From: Bacillota bacterium
GTDB taxonomy: Bacteria > Bacillota > Clostridia > Oscillospirales > Oscillospiraceae
Direction of reading: 5' to 3'
Length of the DNA stretch: 64,000 nt
NCBI GenBank assembly: GCA_030535235.1
Contig: JAUNCL010000010.1
Span: forward strand, 1-64,000
Part shown: piece by piece, positions 35,468 through 44,973 of the stretch
Layout of the letters: every line of letters starts with the position of its first letter
Numbering within the stretch: the first letter of the stretch is position 1
Position numbers and translations under genes: made by a program
The notes under the pieces: generated by a model
The model's database searches: none
What the model saw: only the letters and a program-made list of their open reading frames with translations
Told to the model about the DNA's origin: nothing

Positions 35468-36826
35468 ATGGCATTTGAAGGTTTGACGGAAAAGCTCTCC
35501 TCCGCGTTCAAAAAACTGCGGAACAAGGGCCGCCTCACCGAAGCCGACGTGAAGGAGGCCATGCGTGAGATTCGCCTGGCCCTGCTGGAGGCCGACGTCA
35601 GCTATAAAGTCGTCAAGGACTTTATCAAGGGCGTCACCGAAAAGGCTGTGGGCGCCGAGGTTCTGGAAAGCCTGACCCCTGCCCAGGCCATCGTCAAGAT
35701 CGTCAACCAGGAGCTCATCGACCTCATGGGCGGCGGCAGCGCCAAGATCTCCATCGCCTCCCAGCCCCCCACCGTGGTGATGATGGTGGGTCTTCAGGGC
35801 GCCGGTAAGACCACCAACGCCGCCAAGCTGGCCGGTCTCATGCGGAAGCAGAACGGCAAGCGTCCCCTGCTGGCCGCCTGCGACATCTACCGCCCCGCTG
35901 CCATCCAGCAGTTGGAGGTGGTGGGCGAGCAGCTCAACATCCCCGTCTTCCAGATGGGCCAGGAAAACCCGGTCACCATCGCCAAGGAGGCCATCGAGCA
36001 CGCCAAAAAGCACGGCAACGACATGGTCTTTCTGGACACCGCCGGCCGGCTCCATGTGGACGAGGCCCTGATGGCGGAGCTCCAGTCTATCAAGGAGGCC
36101 GTCAACCCCGACGAGATCCTGCTGGTGGTGGACGCCATGATCGGTCAGGATGCCGTCAACGCCGCCAAAGCCTTTGACGAAGCCTTGGACATCGACGGCG
36201 TGGTCCTCACCAAGCTGGACGGCGACGCCCGAGGGGGCGCAGCCCTGTCCATCAAGGCAGTCACCGGCAAGCCCATCAAGTTCGTGGGCATGGGGGAAAA
36301 GCTGGACAACATCGAGGTCTTCCACCCCGACCGCATGGCCTCCCGCATTCTGGGCATGGGCGACGTGCTCACCCTCATCGAGAAGGCCGAGCAGCAGTTT
36401 GACATGCAGAAGGCCCAGGAGTTGGCGGAGAAGCTGAAGAAGAATCGCTTCACCCTCCAGGACTACTACGACCAGCTCATCCAGGTCAAGAACATGGGCT
36501 CCATGGACGAGCTGCTGGGCATGATGCCCGGCATGAACGCCAAGGCCCTGGAGGGGGTCTCTATCAACGAGAAGGCCCTGGCCCACACCGAGGCCATCAT
36601 CCTCTCCATGACCCCTCAGGAGCGGGAAAACCCCTCCATCCTCAACAGCAGCCGCAAAAAGCGCATCGCCGCCGGATGCGGACTGCAGGTGGTCTCTGTG
36701 AACCGTCTGCTGAAGGAATTTGAAATGATGCAGCAGATGACCAAGCAGATGTCCAAACTGTCCGGCAAGCGCCGGAAGGGTAAGTTCGGCAAATTCCCCG
36801 GCGGAATGCCCGGTCTCCCCTTTTAA
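35468..36826 (+). CDS. ffh: Signal recognition particle GTPase Ffh
   Basis: A 452-residue SRP54. N-terminal helical bundle, then G domain with GLQGAGKTTNAAKLA near 106, DTAGRLHVDE and TKLDGDARGGAALS. The Met-rich M domain (about 300-452) ends in MMQQMTKQMSKLSGKRRKGKF, which binds 4.5S RNA and signal peptides. ATG 35468 follows GGGAGGGAG; an in-frame GTG at 35459 overlaps ylxM. Confidence 0.98.
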   Translation: MAFEGLTEKLSSAFKKLRNKGRLTEADVKEAMREIRLALLEADVSYKVVKDFIKGVTEKAVGAEVLESLTPAQAIVKIVNQELIDLMGGGSAKISIASQPPTVVMMVGLQGAGKTTNAAKLAGLMRKQNGKRPLLAACDIYRPAAIQQLEVVGEQLNIPVFQMGQENPVTIAKEAIEHAKKHGNDMVFLDTAGRLHVDEALMAELQSIKEAVNPDEILLVVDAMIGQDAVNAAKAFDEALDIDGVVLTKLDGDARGGAALSIKAVTGKPIKFVGMGEKLDNIEVFHPDRMASRILGMGDVLTLIEKAEQQFDMQKAQELAEKLKKNRFTLQDYYDQLIQVKNMGSMDELLGMMPGMNAKALEGVSINEKALAHTEAIILSMTPQERENPSILNSSRKKRIAAGCGLQVVSVNRLLKEFEMMQQMTKQMSKLSGKRRKGKFGKFPGGMPGLPF

Positions 36827-36892
36827 TCGTTTGAATGGTTCCCGCGTCTGCGGTCCCATATACAATGTATATCATTTGGAGGTGAAAGTAAC

Positions 36893-37132
36893 ATGGTTAA
36901 GATCAGACTTCGCAGAATGGGCTCCAAGAAGAACCCCTTCTATCGTATCGTGGTTGCCGACTCCCGTTATCCCCGCAACGGTCGCTTCATCGAAGAGATC
37001 GGCACGTATGATCCCCTGCAGGAGCCCGCTGCCGTCAAGGTTGACGTTGAGCGCGCCCAGGCTTGGATCAAGACCGGCGCACAGCCCACCGAAACCGTTA
37101 AGGCTCTGCTGAAAAAGGCCAACGCCATCTGA
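36893..37132 (+). CDS. rpsP: 30S ribosomal protein S16
   Basis: A 79-residue S16, a small-subunit assembly protein. It has the typical start [24 protein letters not shown] and later [16 protein letters not shown] lies upstream of ATG 36893. Part of the ffh-rpsP-khpA-rimM-trmD run. Confidence 0.98.
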   Translation: MVKIRLRRMGSKKNPFYRIVVADSRYPRNGRFIEEIGTYDPLQEPAAVKVDVERAQAWIKTGAQPTETVKALLKKANAI

Positions 37133-37146
37133 TTTTTGGAGGGCTC

Positions 37147-37377
37147 ATGAAGGACTTGCTCACTTATATCGCCCAAAATCTGGTGGAACATCCCCAGGCC
37201 GTGGACGTACAGGAGACGGAATCGGACGGTAATGTTGTGCTCGAGCTCCGGGTCGATCCCAGTGACATGGGAAAGGTCATCGGCCGCCAAGGTCGTATTG
37301 CCAAGGAAATCCGCACACTGATGCGCTCTGTGGCTCAGCGACAGGGCAAAAAGGTTTCCGTCGAAATTATGGACTGA
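37147..37377 (+). CDS. khpA: KH-domain RNA-binding protein KhpA
   Basis: A 76-residue single KH-domain protein (VDPSDMGKVIGRQGRIAKEIRTL, about 38-60, including the GxxG loop GRQG). KhpA works with KhpB/Jag in RNA binding and cell-division control in streptococci. It lies 14 bp after rpsP, its usual place. Confidence 0.95.
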   Translation: MKDLLTYIAQNLVEHPQAVDVQETESDGNVVLELRVDPSDMGKVIGRQGRIAKEIRTLMRSVAQRQGKKVSVEIMD

Positions 37378-37408
37378 AAAATGGCGGCGCATTTGCGTCC
37401 GCCATTTT
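37378..37408 (+). terminator. Terminator after khpA
   Basis: Stem AAAATGGCGG / CCGCCATTTT with an 11-base loop, directly at the stop codon. It splits the usual rpsP-khpA-rimM-trmD unit in two. Confidence 0.75.
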
Positions 37409-37416
37409 CTTGTCCT

Positions 37417-37583
37417 TTTCTTGAAAGAAAAGGACCAAAAGAACTTTAATCTCGCTTCCAACGTTTGAGCGTCAAAAACCTTTGGTTGCCCGGTAACGAA
37501 ACGGTTTATGTTACCGAAACGTACCGCACATTTCTTGAAAGAAAAGGACTAAAAGAACTTTTTATCTTACCGAAACGTACCGC
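37417..37583 (+). repeat. Intergenic duplicated short repeats before rimM
   Basis: Two repeat types are interleaved. The first is a 31-bp unit beginning TTTCTTGAAAGAAAAGGA at 37417 and 37531, one mismatch between copies. The second is TTACCGAAACGTACCGC at 37511 and 37567, exact. The first copy sits in a perfect 11-bp-arm palindrome (GTCCTTTTCTT / AAGAAAAGGAC). No coding potential is seen in the 251-bp gap from 37378 to 37628, and the rimM promoter is not evident in it. Confidence 0.75.
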
Positions 37584-37628
37584 GCATTCAGCGTACAGCA
37601 CGCCACAGAAAAACAAGGAGGAGTTCCC

Positions 37629-38120
37629 TTGAAGAATCGTTTTTTGGAGACAGGCCGGATCGTCAACACCCACGGCATCGCCGGTGAGGTGAAGATCATG
37701 CCCTGGGCCGACGAGCCGGAATTTTTATTGGAGTTCAACACCCTCTACATCGATGGTCAGCCCATGGAAGTGGCCTCCGCCCGGGTCCACAAAAACAGCG
37801 TGCTGGTCAAGTTCCGGGGTGTAAACGATATCAACGCCGCCGTGAAGTACCGGGACAAGGTGGTGTGCATCGACCGGAACGACGTGGAGCTGGAGGAGGG
37901 TGCCTTCTTCCTGGCCGACCTCATGGGCCTGGAGGTCCGGGACGCCGACAGCGGCGAGGTCCTGGGGAAGATCGTGGATGTGCTCACCCCTCCGGCCAGC
38001 AACGTCTATGTGGTCCGGGGCGGCAAGCAGGAGCACATGATCCCCGCCGTGGAGGAGTTCGTGGTGGAGACCAACGTGGACGAGGGCTACCTCCGGGTCC
38101 GCCTCATCGAAGGGATGTGA
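37629..38120 (+). CDS. rimM: Ribosome maturation factor RimM
   Basis: A 163-residue 30S assembly factor that binds S19. N-terminal RimM barrel (GRIVNTHGIAGEVKIMP) and a C-terminal PRC-barrel (LMGLEVRDADSGEVLGKIVDVL ... HMIPAVEEFV) are visible. ATG or TTG choice: the reading starts at TTG 37629 after AAGGAGGAG at 37615-37623, 5 nt upstream. trmD follows after 4 bp. Confidence 0.95.
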   Translation: MKNRFLETGRIVNTHGIAGEVKIMPWADEPEFLLEFNTLYIDGQPMEVASARVHKNSVLVKFRGVNDINAAVKYRDKVVCIDRNDVELEEGAFFLADLMGLEVRDADSGEVLGKIVDVLTPPASNVYVVRGGKQEHMIPAVEEFVVETNVDEGYLRVRLIEGM

Positions 38121-38124
38121 GCCC

Positions 38125-38883
38125 ATGGACTTTCAGTATCACATCCACATTATGACCCTTTTCCCCGATGTGGTGGGCGACATGCTGTGCGAATCCATCC
38201 TGGGCCGGGCTCAGGAGCGGGACATCATCCGCATCGACTGCCACCAGATCCGGGACTACACCCTGAACAAGCAGAAGCAGGTGGACGACTATCCCTATGG
38301 CGGCGGCCACGGGGCCGTCATGCAGGCCGACCCCCTGTACCAGTGCTGGAAGCACATCTGCGACGAGGCAGGCAAGCCCCTGCACACCATCTACCTCTCC
38401 CCTGCCGGCAAGGTTTTTAAGCAGGAGGACGCCAAGCGGCTTCAGCGGGACTATGACAGTCTCATCCTGGTCTGCGGCCACTACGAGGGCATCGACGAGC
38501 GCTTCATCGAGGAGTGTGTAGACGAGGAGATCTCCCTGGGCGACTTCGTCCTCACCGGCGGTGAAATTCCCGCCATGGCCGTGGCAGACGCCGTCTGCCG
38601 CCTGGTCCCCGGCGTCCTCTCCGACCCCGAGTGCTTCACCGAGGAGAGCCACTGGGACGGCCTGCTGGAGTGCCCCCAGTACTCCCGCCCGGAGGTCTGG
38701 CACGACAAACGGGTTCCTCCCGTCCTCCTCTCCGGCCACCACGCCAATATCGCCAAGTGGCGGCGGAAGCAGGCCATCCTCCGCACCCGGGACCGCCGCC
38801 CGGACATGTATGAAAAGCTGGATCTGTCCTCCAAGGCAGACAAGAAGCTGCTGAAGGAGATCGCGGCGGAAGAAGCGGAATAA
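38125..38883 (+). CDS. trmD: tRNA (guanine-37-N1)-methyltransferase TrmD
   Basis: A 252-residue SPOUT methyltransferase that makes m1G37 and prevents frameshifting. Family marks: IMTLFPDVV, LVCGHYEGIDERF, EISLGDFVLTGGE and the trefoil-knot SAM site. The usual neighbour rplS does not follow; a repeat element does. Confidence 0.98.
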   Translation: MDFQYHIHIMTLFPDVVGDMLCESILGRAQERDIIRIDCHQIRDYTLNKQKQVDDYPYGGGHGAVMQADPLYQCWKHICDEAGKPLHTIYLSPAGKVFKQEDAKRLQRDYDSLILVCGHYEGIDERFIEECVDEEISLGDFVLTGGEIPAMAVADAVCRLVPGVLSDPECFTEESHWDGLLECPQYSRPEVWHDKRVPPVLLSGHHANIAKWRRKQAILRTRDRRPDMYEKLDLSSKADKKLLKEIAAEEAE

Positions 38884-38887
38884 AATG

Positions 38888-39015
38888 AGCCTCCCTTGTC
38901 AAAGGAAGGGGGAGCGCCAAAAGGCGGTGGAGGGATTCTGGTTTACCCCACACTTTGGTACGAAACCGGAATCCCCCCGCCACTTCGTGGCCCTCCCCCT
39001 TTGACAAGGGGGGCT
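38888..39015. repeat. 128-bp imperfect palindromic repeat element (MITE/REP-like)
   Basis: The ends AGCCTCCCTTGTCAAAG and CTTTGACAAGGGGGGCT pair with one mismatch, and inner arms (GGGATTC..GGTTT / AAACCGGAATCCC) continue the stem to a loop near 38950. No coding capacity. Between two convergent genes it can also act as a two-way terminator. Its multi-copy nature in the genome is a guess. Confidence 0.7.
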
Positions 39016-39038
39016 TTGTGCATTTTACAACGGATTTC

Positions 39039-39968
39039 TTATTGCCAGTGAATCACCGTGTCCGTCCGGCAGAAGAAGCCGTTTTCTCCCTCCTGGTAGG
39101 TGCTGAACACTGAGTCCTCCCGGTCAAAGAGCTCCCGGTCCAGGGTCTGGTCGCCGGACTTACTCTGTCGGTGGGTCTCCACCAGGAGGTAGGCTGTGTT
39201 TTCCTTGGGCGTAAACTCCGCCGGGGCCTGGCCGGGTAGAAAGGCCTCCGTGCCTATGACCCGATTGTTCCCGTCCATCTGGATCAGGACGGTCTTCTCC
39301 ACAGGGTTCACAGAGGTAACAGTGACCTTGACCTCGCACCGCTGGCGGGTGGTCTCTCCGTTGAGGGTCATGTCGCTGGTCTCCTCCACGGTCAGCGTCA
39401 GGGAGGTTCCAGGCTCATCCATGTCCCCGCCGGCCCCGGTGCCGCCCACCAGATAGATCTCCCCTTCGGCTGTCCGGTACATAGGGTTGGCATAGAACTG
39501 GTGGTGCCTTTCCTCAGTGGACACATACAGCTCCGCTGTGATGACCATCCCCTCCATGTCATCCTCCACCGTATAGTTGTAATACTGCCAGACCTCCGGT
39601 GCGTTGCTGGGAGTCCAGCAATAGTCGTCGCCCTCAGGCTCCAGCACAGGCACACAATAGATCGGGATCCCCTCGATGCCGGGAAACCGGTAGTCCGTGT
39701 GCTGCGGGTCCTCAGAGACGTCCACAGCATAGACCCGATCCTGATAGGCCCTGGTATCCCCCTCCACAGTGAGGGTAGCCCCGTCCTCCAACTCATTCAG
39801 GTGGTCGTTGAGATAGGCCTCCATGTCCATCAGGTCCAGATATTCGGTGGTGACAAAGACCCCCACCAGCTGGTCCCCGGAGGCCTCCCCCCGGTCGCTG
39901 GCCAGCTGACAGCCGGCCAGAGTCGCAAGGAAGCCTGCCGTCAGCAGCAAAGCAAAGACTTTCTTCAT
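39039..39968 (-). CDS. Hypothetical lipoprotein, 309 residues
   Basis: Signal peptide with lipobox LAGC near residue 20. The mature part is acidic, with Tyr-rich beta segments and a central GGTGAGGDMDEPGTSLTLTVEE (about 175-195). No known domain recognised. It overlaps the small XRE regulator gene by four bases (ATGA), so it belongs to the DUF2975-like, XRE, lipoprotein operon driven from 41250. Confidence 0.75.
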   Translation of the reverse strand: MKKVFALLLTAGFLATLAGCQLASDRGEASGDQLVGVFVTTEYLDLMDMEAYLNDHLNELEDGATLTVEGDTRAYQDRVYAVDVSEDPQHTDYRFPGIEGIPIYCVPVLEPEGDDYCWTPSNAPEVWQYYNYTVEDDMEGMVITAELYVSTEERHHQFYANPMYRTAEGEIYLVGGTGAGGDMDEPGTSLTLTVEETSDMTLNGETTRQRCEVKVTVTSVNPVEKTVLIQMDGNNRVIGTEAFLPGQAPAEFTPKENTAYLLVETHRQSKSGDQTLDRELFDREDSVFSTYQEGENGFFCRTDTVIHWQ

Positions 39969-40186
39969 GGCTCTTCCTCCAATTCTCCGTCAAATTTCAA
40001 AATGTCGCCTACGTCGCAGTCCAGATAGTAGCAGATGCGGTTCAGGGTGTGGAAGCGGACGCCCTTGGCCTTCCCGCTGCGGAGGATAGACAGGTTGGCC
40101 TCGGTGATGCCCACCTTGGCGCACAGCTCCTTGGAGGTCATCCCCCGGGCCTTCAGCACCTCTTCCAGACAGACCTTGATGGCCAT
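39965..40186 (-). CDS. XRE/Cro family helix-turn-helix regulator (YozG-like)
   Basis: A 73-residue single-domain HTH_26 protein; the recognition helix region is KELCAKVGITEANLSILRSGKAKGVRF (about 19-45). Such small regulators often sit next to DUF2975 membrane proteins. It lies 12 bp after the membrane-protein gene. It is a good candidate to bind the twin palindromes at 41197 and 41240 and repress its own operon. Confidence 0.88.
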   Translation of the reverse strand: MAIKVCLEEVLKARGMTSKELCAKVGITEANLSILRSGKAKGVRFHTLNRICYYLDCDVGDILKFDGELEEEP

Positions 40187-40198
40187 GGTGATCCCCCC

Positions 40199-41173
40199 TC
40201 AGATAAACAGATCGTTGTCTTCCTTCAGCTGCCGGTTCTCCCCGATGAACTGGACCAGCAGCAGGACCCCCAGCACGAAGGCGATGGAAAACACCGGCAG
40301 GTAGACTGTCACATGGAGGGTATACAGCGCCCCCAGGAAGAGAAGCTGGAGGAGGTTCAGTCCCACAGTGACCAGCACGGTGGCCGCCAGACTCCCCACA
40401 CACAGGCGGGAGAGCTTCTCTGCCGCCGCTGTCACCGCCGGGGCGTAGCGGTCAACCTCCATGGCCTCCACCAGATCCAGGGCTGACAAAGTGACCAGCG
40501 CATCCAGCACATAGGGCAGAGCCGCCGCCAGCCACCGGAGAACCAGGAAGCCATAGCTGGCCGTCAGCGCCCCCTCGTTCCCCCGGTTCCCCGCCTGCAG
40601 GTCGGCCAGGGCAGCGAGGAACTCCGAAAAGCAGGCCCCGAAGGCCAGGTAGACAAAGACCACCGCCAGGACCTCCAGCAGGCGGATCAGATACCGTTGG
40701 AACCTGCCCCGGTCCGCCTCCCCAAAGCGGCGCAGCAGCCGGAGAACCCCATAGCTCAGGAGAAGGGCATACACCGCGCCGCCGAACAAGCTCTTGTAAG
40801 CGTCCCCGTCCAGCAAGCCCTGGGGCGCAGGGATCAGGCCGGGATTCACCATGTAATACAGCACAGCAAAGAGCAGGATGCTCAACAGAGCCAGCAGGCC
40901 GTCCTCCCGGCACAGCCCCCGCCGTTTTCTCAGGCGCAGAAGGGAAGCCGCGGGCAGCAGGCAGAGGGCGGCGTAGAGCAGGACCGCCAGCACATTCCCC
41001 GCCACGCCGGCGAGGGACAGGGCCCGAAGCCCCCGGCCGATCTGGGCAAAGGGAAAGGCCAGCACCTCGAAGGCTCCCCCCTGGTGGTCTCCCCTCCCCA
41101 GCCAGACCACTACCATCAGCACAAGGGCTTCCAAGGCCAGAAGCCCGGCAAAGGGATATCGTTTCGTGTTCAT
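40199..41173 (-). CDS. Multi-pass membrane protein, DUF2975-like C-terminus
   Basis: A 324-residue protein with about seven to eight hydrophobic segments. It ends in FIGENRQLKEDNDLFI, which resembles the conserved C-terminal tail of DUF2975 proteins (typically about 150-180 residues, with four helices). The N-terminal half would then be an addition. Function unknown. First gene of a three-gene operon with the XRE regulator and the lipoprotein. GGAGGTG precedes ATG 41173. Confidence 0.7.
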   Translation of the reverse strand: MNTKRYPFAGLLALEALVLMVVVWLGRGDHQGGAFEVLAFPFAQIGRGLRALSLAGVAGNVLAVLLYAALCLLPAASLLRLRKRRGLCREDGLLALLSILLFAVLYYMVNPGLIPAPQGLLDGDAYKSLFGGAVYALLLSYGVLRLLRRFGEADRGRFQRYLIRLLEVLAVVFVYLAFGACFSEFLAALADLQAGNRGNEGALTASYGFLVLRWLAAALPYVLDALVTLSALDLVEAMEVDRYAPAVTAAAEKLSRLCVGSLAATVLVTVGLNLLQLLFLGALYTLHVTVYLPVFSIAFVLGVLLLVQFIGENRQLKEDNDLFI

Positions 41174-41196
41174 GGCGCACCTCCGTATCGAAGCAA

Positions 41197-41215
41197 ATTA
41201 TTGTTTTGCGATAAT
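41197..41215. promoter_or_regulatory. Putative XRE operator 1
   Basis: A 19-bp dyad ATTATTG-N5-CGATAAT (one mismatch between arms). It lies just downstream of the -10 box of the DUF2975-like operon, where bound repressor would block initiation. Confidence 0.65.
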
Positions 41216-41225
41216 CTCTATGGTG

Positions 41226-41254
41226 AGACTACCACGAAAATTATTGTTTGTCAA
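41226..41254 (-). promoter_or_regulatory. Promoter of the DUF2975-like/XRE/lipoprotein operon
   Basis: Minus strand: perfect TTGACA (41254-41249), a 17-bp spacer and TAGTCT (41231-41226), 53 bp before the start codon. The -35 box lies inside operator 2. Confidence 0.75.
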
Positions 41255-41261
41255 TAATTTT
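41237..41261. promoter_or_regulatory. Putative XRE operator 2
   Basis: Perfect dyad AAAATTATTG-N5-CAATAATTTT covering the -35 box and part of the spacer. Its 19-bp core matches operator 1 and the centres are 43 bp apart, about four helical turns, so both sites face the same side of the DNA. Confidence 0.7.
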
Positions 41262-41267
41262 CAGCGT

Positions 41268-41304
41268 AAAGAGCGGCCCCGGTGGAAGGCCGGGGCCGCT
41301 CTTT
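41268..41304. terminator. Terminator after the MarR gene
   Basis: A 15-bp perfect stem AAAGAGCGGCCCCGG / CCGGGGCCGCTCTTT with a seven-base loop. On the minus strand it ends marR transcription before the next operon. Confidence 0.85.
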
Positions 41305-41363
41305 TGGAAAGGGGGTGCGGATATGATCTATGATTTTGGCAAGGAAAATCGATCAAACGTCAA

Positions 41364-41852
41364 TTACATCGCAGCCAGTCTGGCAGGACCGGTGTGGTCG
41401 TTGGCAGCCAAGGCGGCCTTGGACAGGGTTCTCACAAAGAGATCCAAATCCACGCCGGGAATACAACTGAAGATATCCTTCAGCCGCTTGTTCAGGCTCT
41501 CCCGGAAGGCATCGGCCAGCTTGGCCCCCTGCTCCTCCAGGTGGATGATCCAGGAGCGGCGGTCGTTCTCGTCCAGCTCGGTGGTGAGGTAGCCCTTCTT
41601 CCGCAGGGACTCCACCATCCGGCAGATGGAGGACATAGACAGGTGCAGGTTGGTGGCCTGGAGCTTCTTCTGGGTGCGGGCGTCCGGATTCAGAGCGAGG
41701 TGGACCAGAACAAGCATCTCATTTTCAGTCAGCTGATGGGCTCGTCCGATTTTGGCCAGGATGCCGCGGTATTCCTCGGTCAGCGCATAGCAGGCATTGA
41801 TCAGGACGATGGATTCATCAACGTTGCAAAAGAAAGTTTCATGGGTGTTCAT
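41364..41852 (-). CDS. MarR family transcriptional regulator
   Basis: A 162-residue winged-helix regulator. The DNA-binding part (about 40-110) has LTENEMLVLVHLALNPDARTQKKL, the recognition helix LSMSSICRMVESLRKKGYL and the wing Asp-Arg in DENDRRSWI. ATG 41852 was chosen because AAGGAGG is 8 nt upstream; a longer reading would include unlikely sequence. The liv operon lies next door, but no regulatory link can be shown. Confidence 0.9.
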   Translation of the reverse strand: MNTHETFFCNVDESIVLINACYALTEEYRGILAKIGRAHQLTENEMLVLVHLALNPDARTQKKLQATNLHLSMSSICRMVESLRKKGYLTTELDENDRRSWIIHLEEQGAKLADAFRESLNKRLKDIFSCIPGVDLDLFVRTLSKAALAANDHTGPARLAAM

Positions 41853-41922
41853 AACAGATGCCTCCTTCTTCTGATTTCCGGAATGATACAGACTGGAACT
41901 TTTTCTCTTGTTTACAGTTGAA

Positions 41923-41951
41923 ACTATAGCACCGGAAACCTGATTTTGCAA
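41923..41951 (-). promoter_or_regulatory. Promoter of marR
   Basis: Minus strand TTGCAA (41951-41946), a 17-bp spacer, TATAGT (41928-41923), about 71 bp before the start. Confidence 0.65.
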
Positions 41952-42130
41952 GTTATTTTTTTCTTCTTTCATATTTTTCGACATTTCATACAATTTTCTT
42001 GGATGTTTTTCCGCGATAATTTGAATTTCACAAGTTTTTTGAATATTTCAGTGCACGGAAGATACAAAAACTTTTCCAAACGAAGCGAAAATTGCGGGCA
42101 CTTTAATTACCAAACCACTTCCAAAAATGG

Positions 42131-42161
42131 AAAAAGAGCGCACCGGGCCTCCGGTGCGCTC
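42131..42161 (-). terminator. Terminator of the liv operon
   Basis: Minus strand: GAGCGCACCGG / CCGGTGCGCTC with a four-base loop, followed by TTTTTCC. Confidence 0.88.
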
Positions 42162-42191
42162 CATTGCGCTGTGTTCTGTGATTTTTGTGCA

Positions 42192-43745
<1,554 letters not shown>

Positions 43746-43749
<4 letters not shown>

Positions 43750-44963
43750 TTTGCGTCACCCTCCTTCCCTGTGGCGGCCTTGGCCGCCTGGGCCTCTTGT
43801 TTCTTTTTCCGCTTTCGCATCATCCCGGCGAAGGACAACTCCTTATCGCCCATGATGCCTCTGGAGAAGAACAGGACGATGATCATGATGACCACGGAGA
43901 AGACCACCTTCCGGAAGCCGTCCCGGAAGAAGGGGACGGACATGCCCATGAAAGAGCCGCTGTCCAGGAAGCGCAGCCACCACTCGGAGCAGGCGATGTA
44001 CAGGAAGGAGGCGATGCAGCTGCCGGAGATGGAGCCGATGCCGCCGATGACCACCATGAGGAGGATCTCATAGGTCATGGACGCCCGGAAGGGAGCGGCC
44101 TGAACGGTGGTCTGGAACATGGCCAGCAGGGCGCCGCCCACACCGGCGAAGAAGCTGGAGATCACGAAGGAGAGCATCTTGTGCTTGAAGAGGTTGATGC
44201 CCATGGCCTCGGCAGCCACCTCGTCGTCCCGGATGGACTTAAAGGCCCGGCCGTAGGAGGAGTTCACCAGCAGCACGATGATGAGGATGCTCAGGGTGGC
44301 GATGAAGAAGGGGAAAATGCTGTCCAGCTGGTAGATCATGCCCCCTACCTGGATCTTGATGTTGTGGAAGTTGGTGTACTTCCGCAGCAGGTTGGAGCCG
44401 TTGGTGATCTTGCCCAGGCCGTCCCACTGGAAGAAGGCCCGGAGGATCTCCGCAAAGCCCAGGGTGGCGATGGCCAGGTAGTCGCTCTTCAGCCGCAGCA
44501 CGGGGATGCCGATGAGGGCGGCGAAGATGCCGGCCACCACGCCGGCGATCAGGATGCAGAGAATGGAGCCCAGGAAGGCGCCGGCGTTCTCCCCCAGCAC
44601 GCCGCCGATGGCCTCGGGGATGGAGAACTGGATGATGCCGCCGTCAAAGTACTGGTAGACAGCGGGGTGCTGGGCAGCGGGGATGCTGAAGATAGCGAAG
44701 CTGTATGCGCCGATGAGCATGAAGCCCGCCTGACCCAGGGAGAACAGGCCGGTGAAGCCGTTCAGCAGGTTCATGGACACGCACACCAGGGCGTAGATGG
44801 CCCCCTTCTGCAGCACCGGGATCAGCATGACAGTGGTGGAGTTGGTGGGCAGGGCGTTGTCCAGGGCGAAGAGGAAGATGTACAGAGCGGCCAGGAGAAC
44901 AATGGTGATGACAGTCCCCGCTCTCTGTTCGGGGGCTGCCTTGGCTTTCAATTTCTTTCCCAT
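43746..44963 (-). CDS. livM: Branched-chain amino acid ABC transporter permease LivM
   Basis: A 405-residue permease with about nine to ten hydrophobic segments. The BPD_transp_2 signature LSLGQAGFMLIGAYSFAIF-type segment (residues ~80-100, starting FSLGQAGFM) and EAMGINLFKHKMLSFVISSFFAG are present. ATG 44963 has AGGTGA upstream. It has a long C-terminal cytoplasmic basic tail (MMRKRKKKQEAQAAK). Confidence 0.95.
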
Positions 44964-44973
44964 AGTCGTCACC

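Larger units (their letters stand above)
41853..42191. other. AT-rich intergenic region between marR and livF
   Basis: 339 bp without a supported gene. It holds the marR promoter (41923-41951), the liv operon terminator (42131-42161) and an A+T-rich middle in which I see nothing else convincing. Confidence 0.7.
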
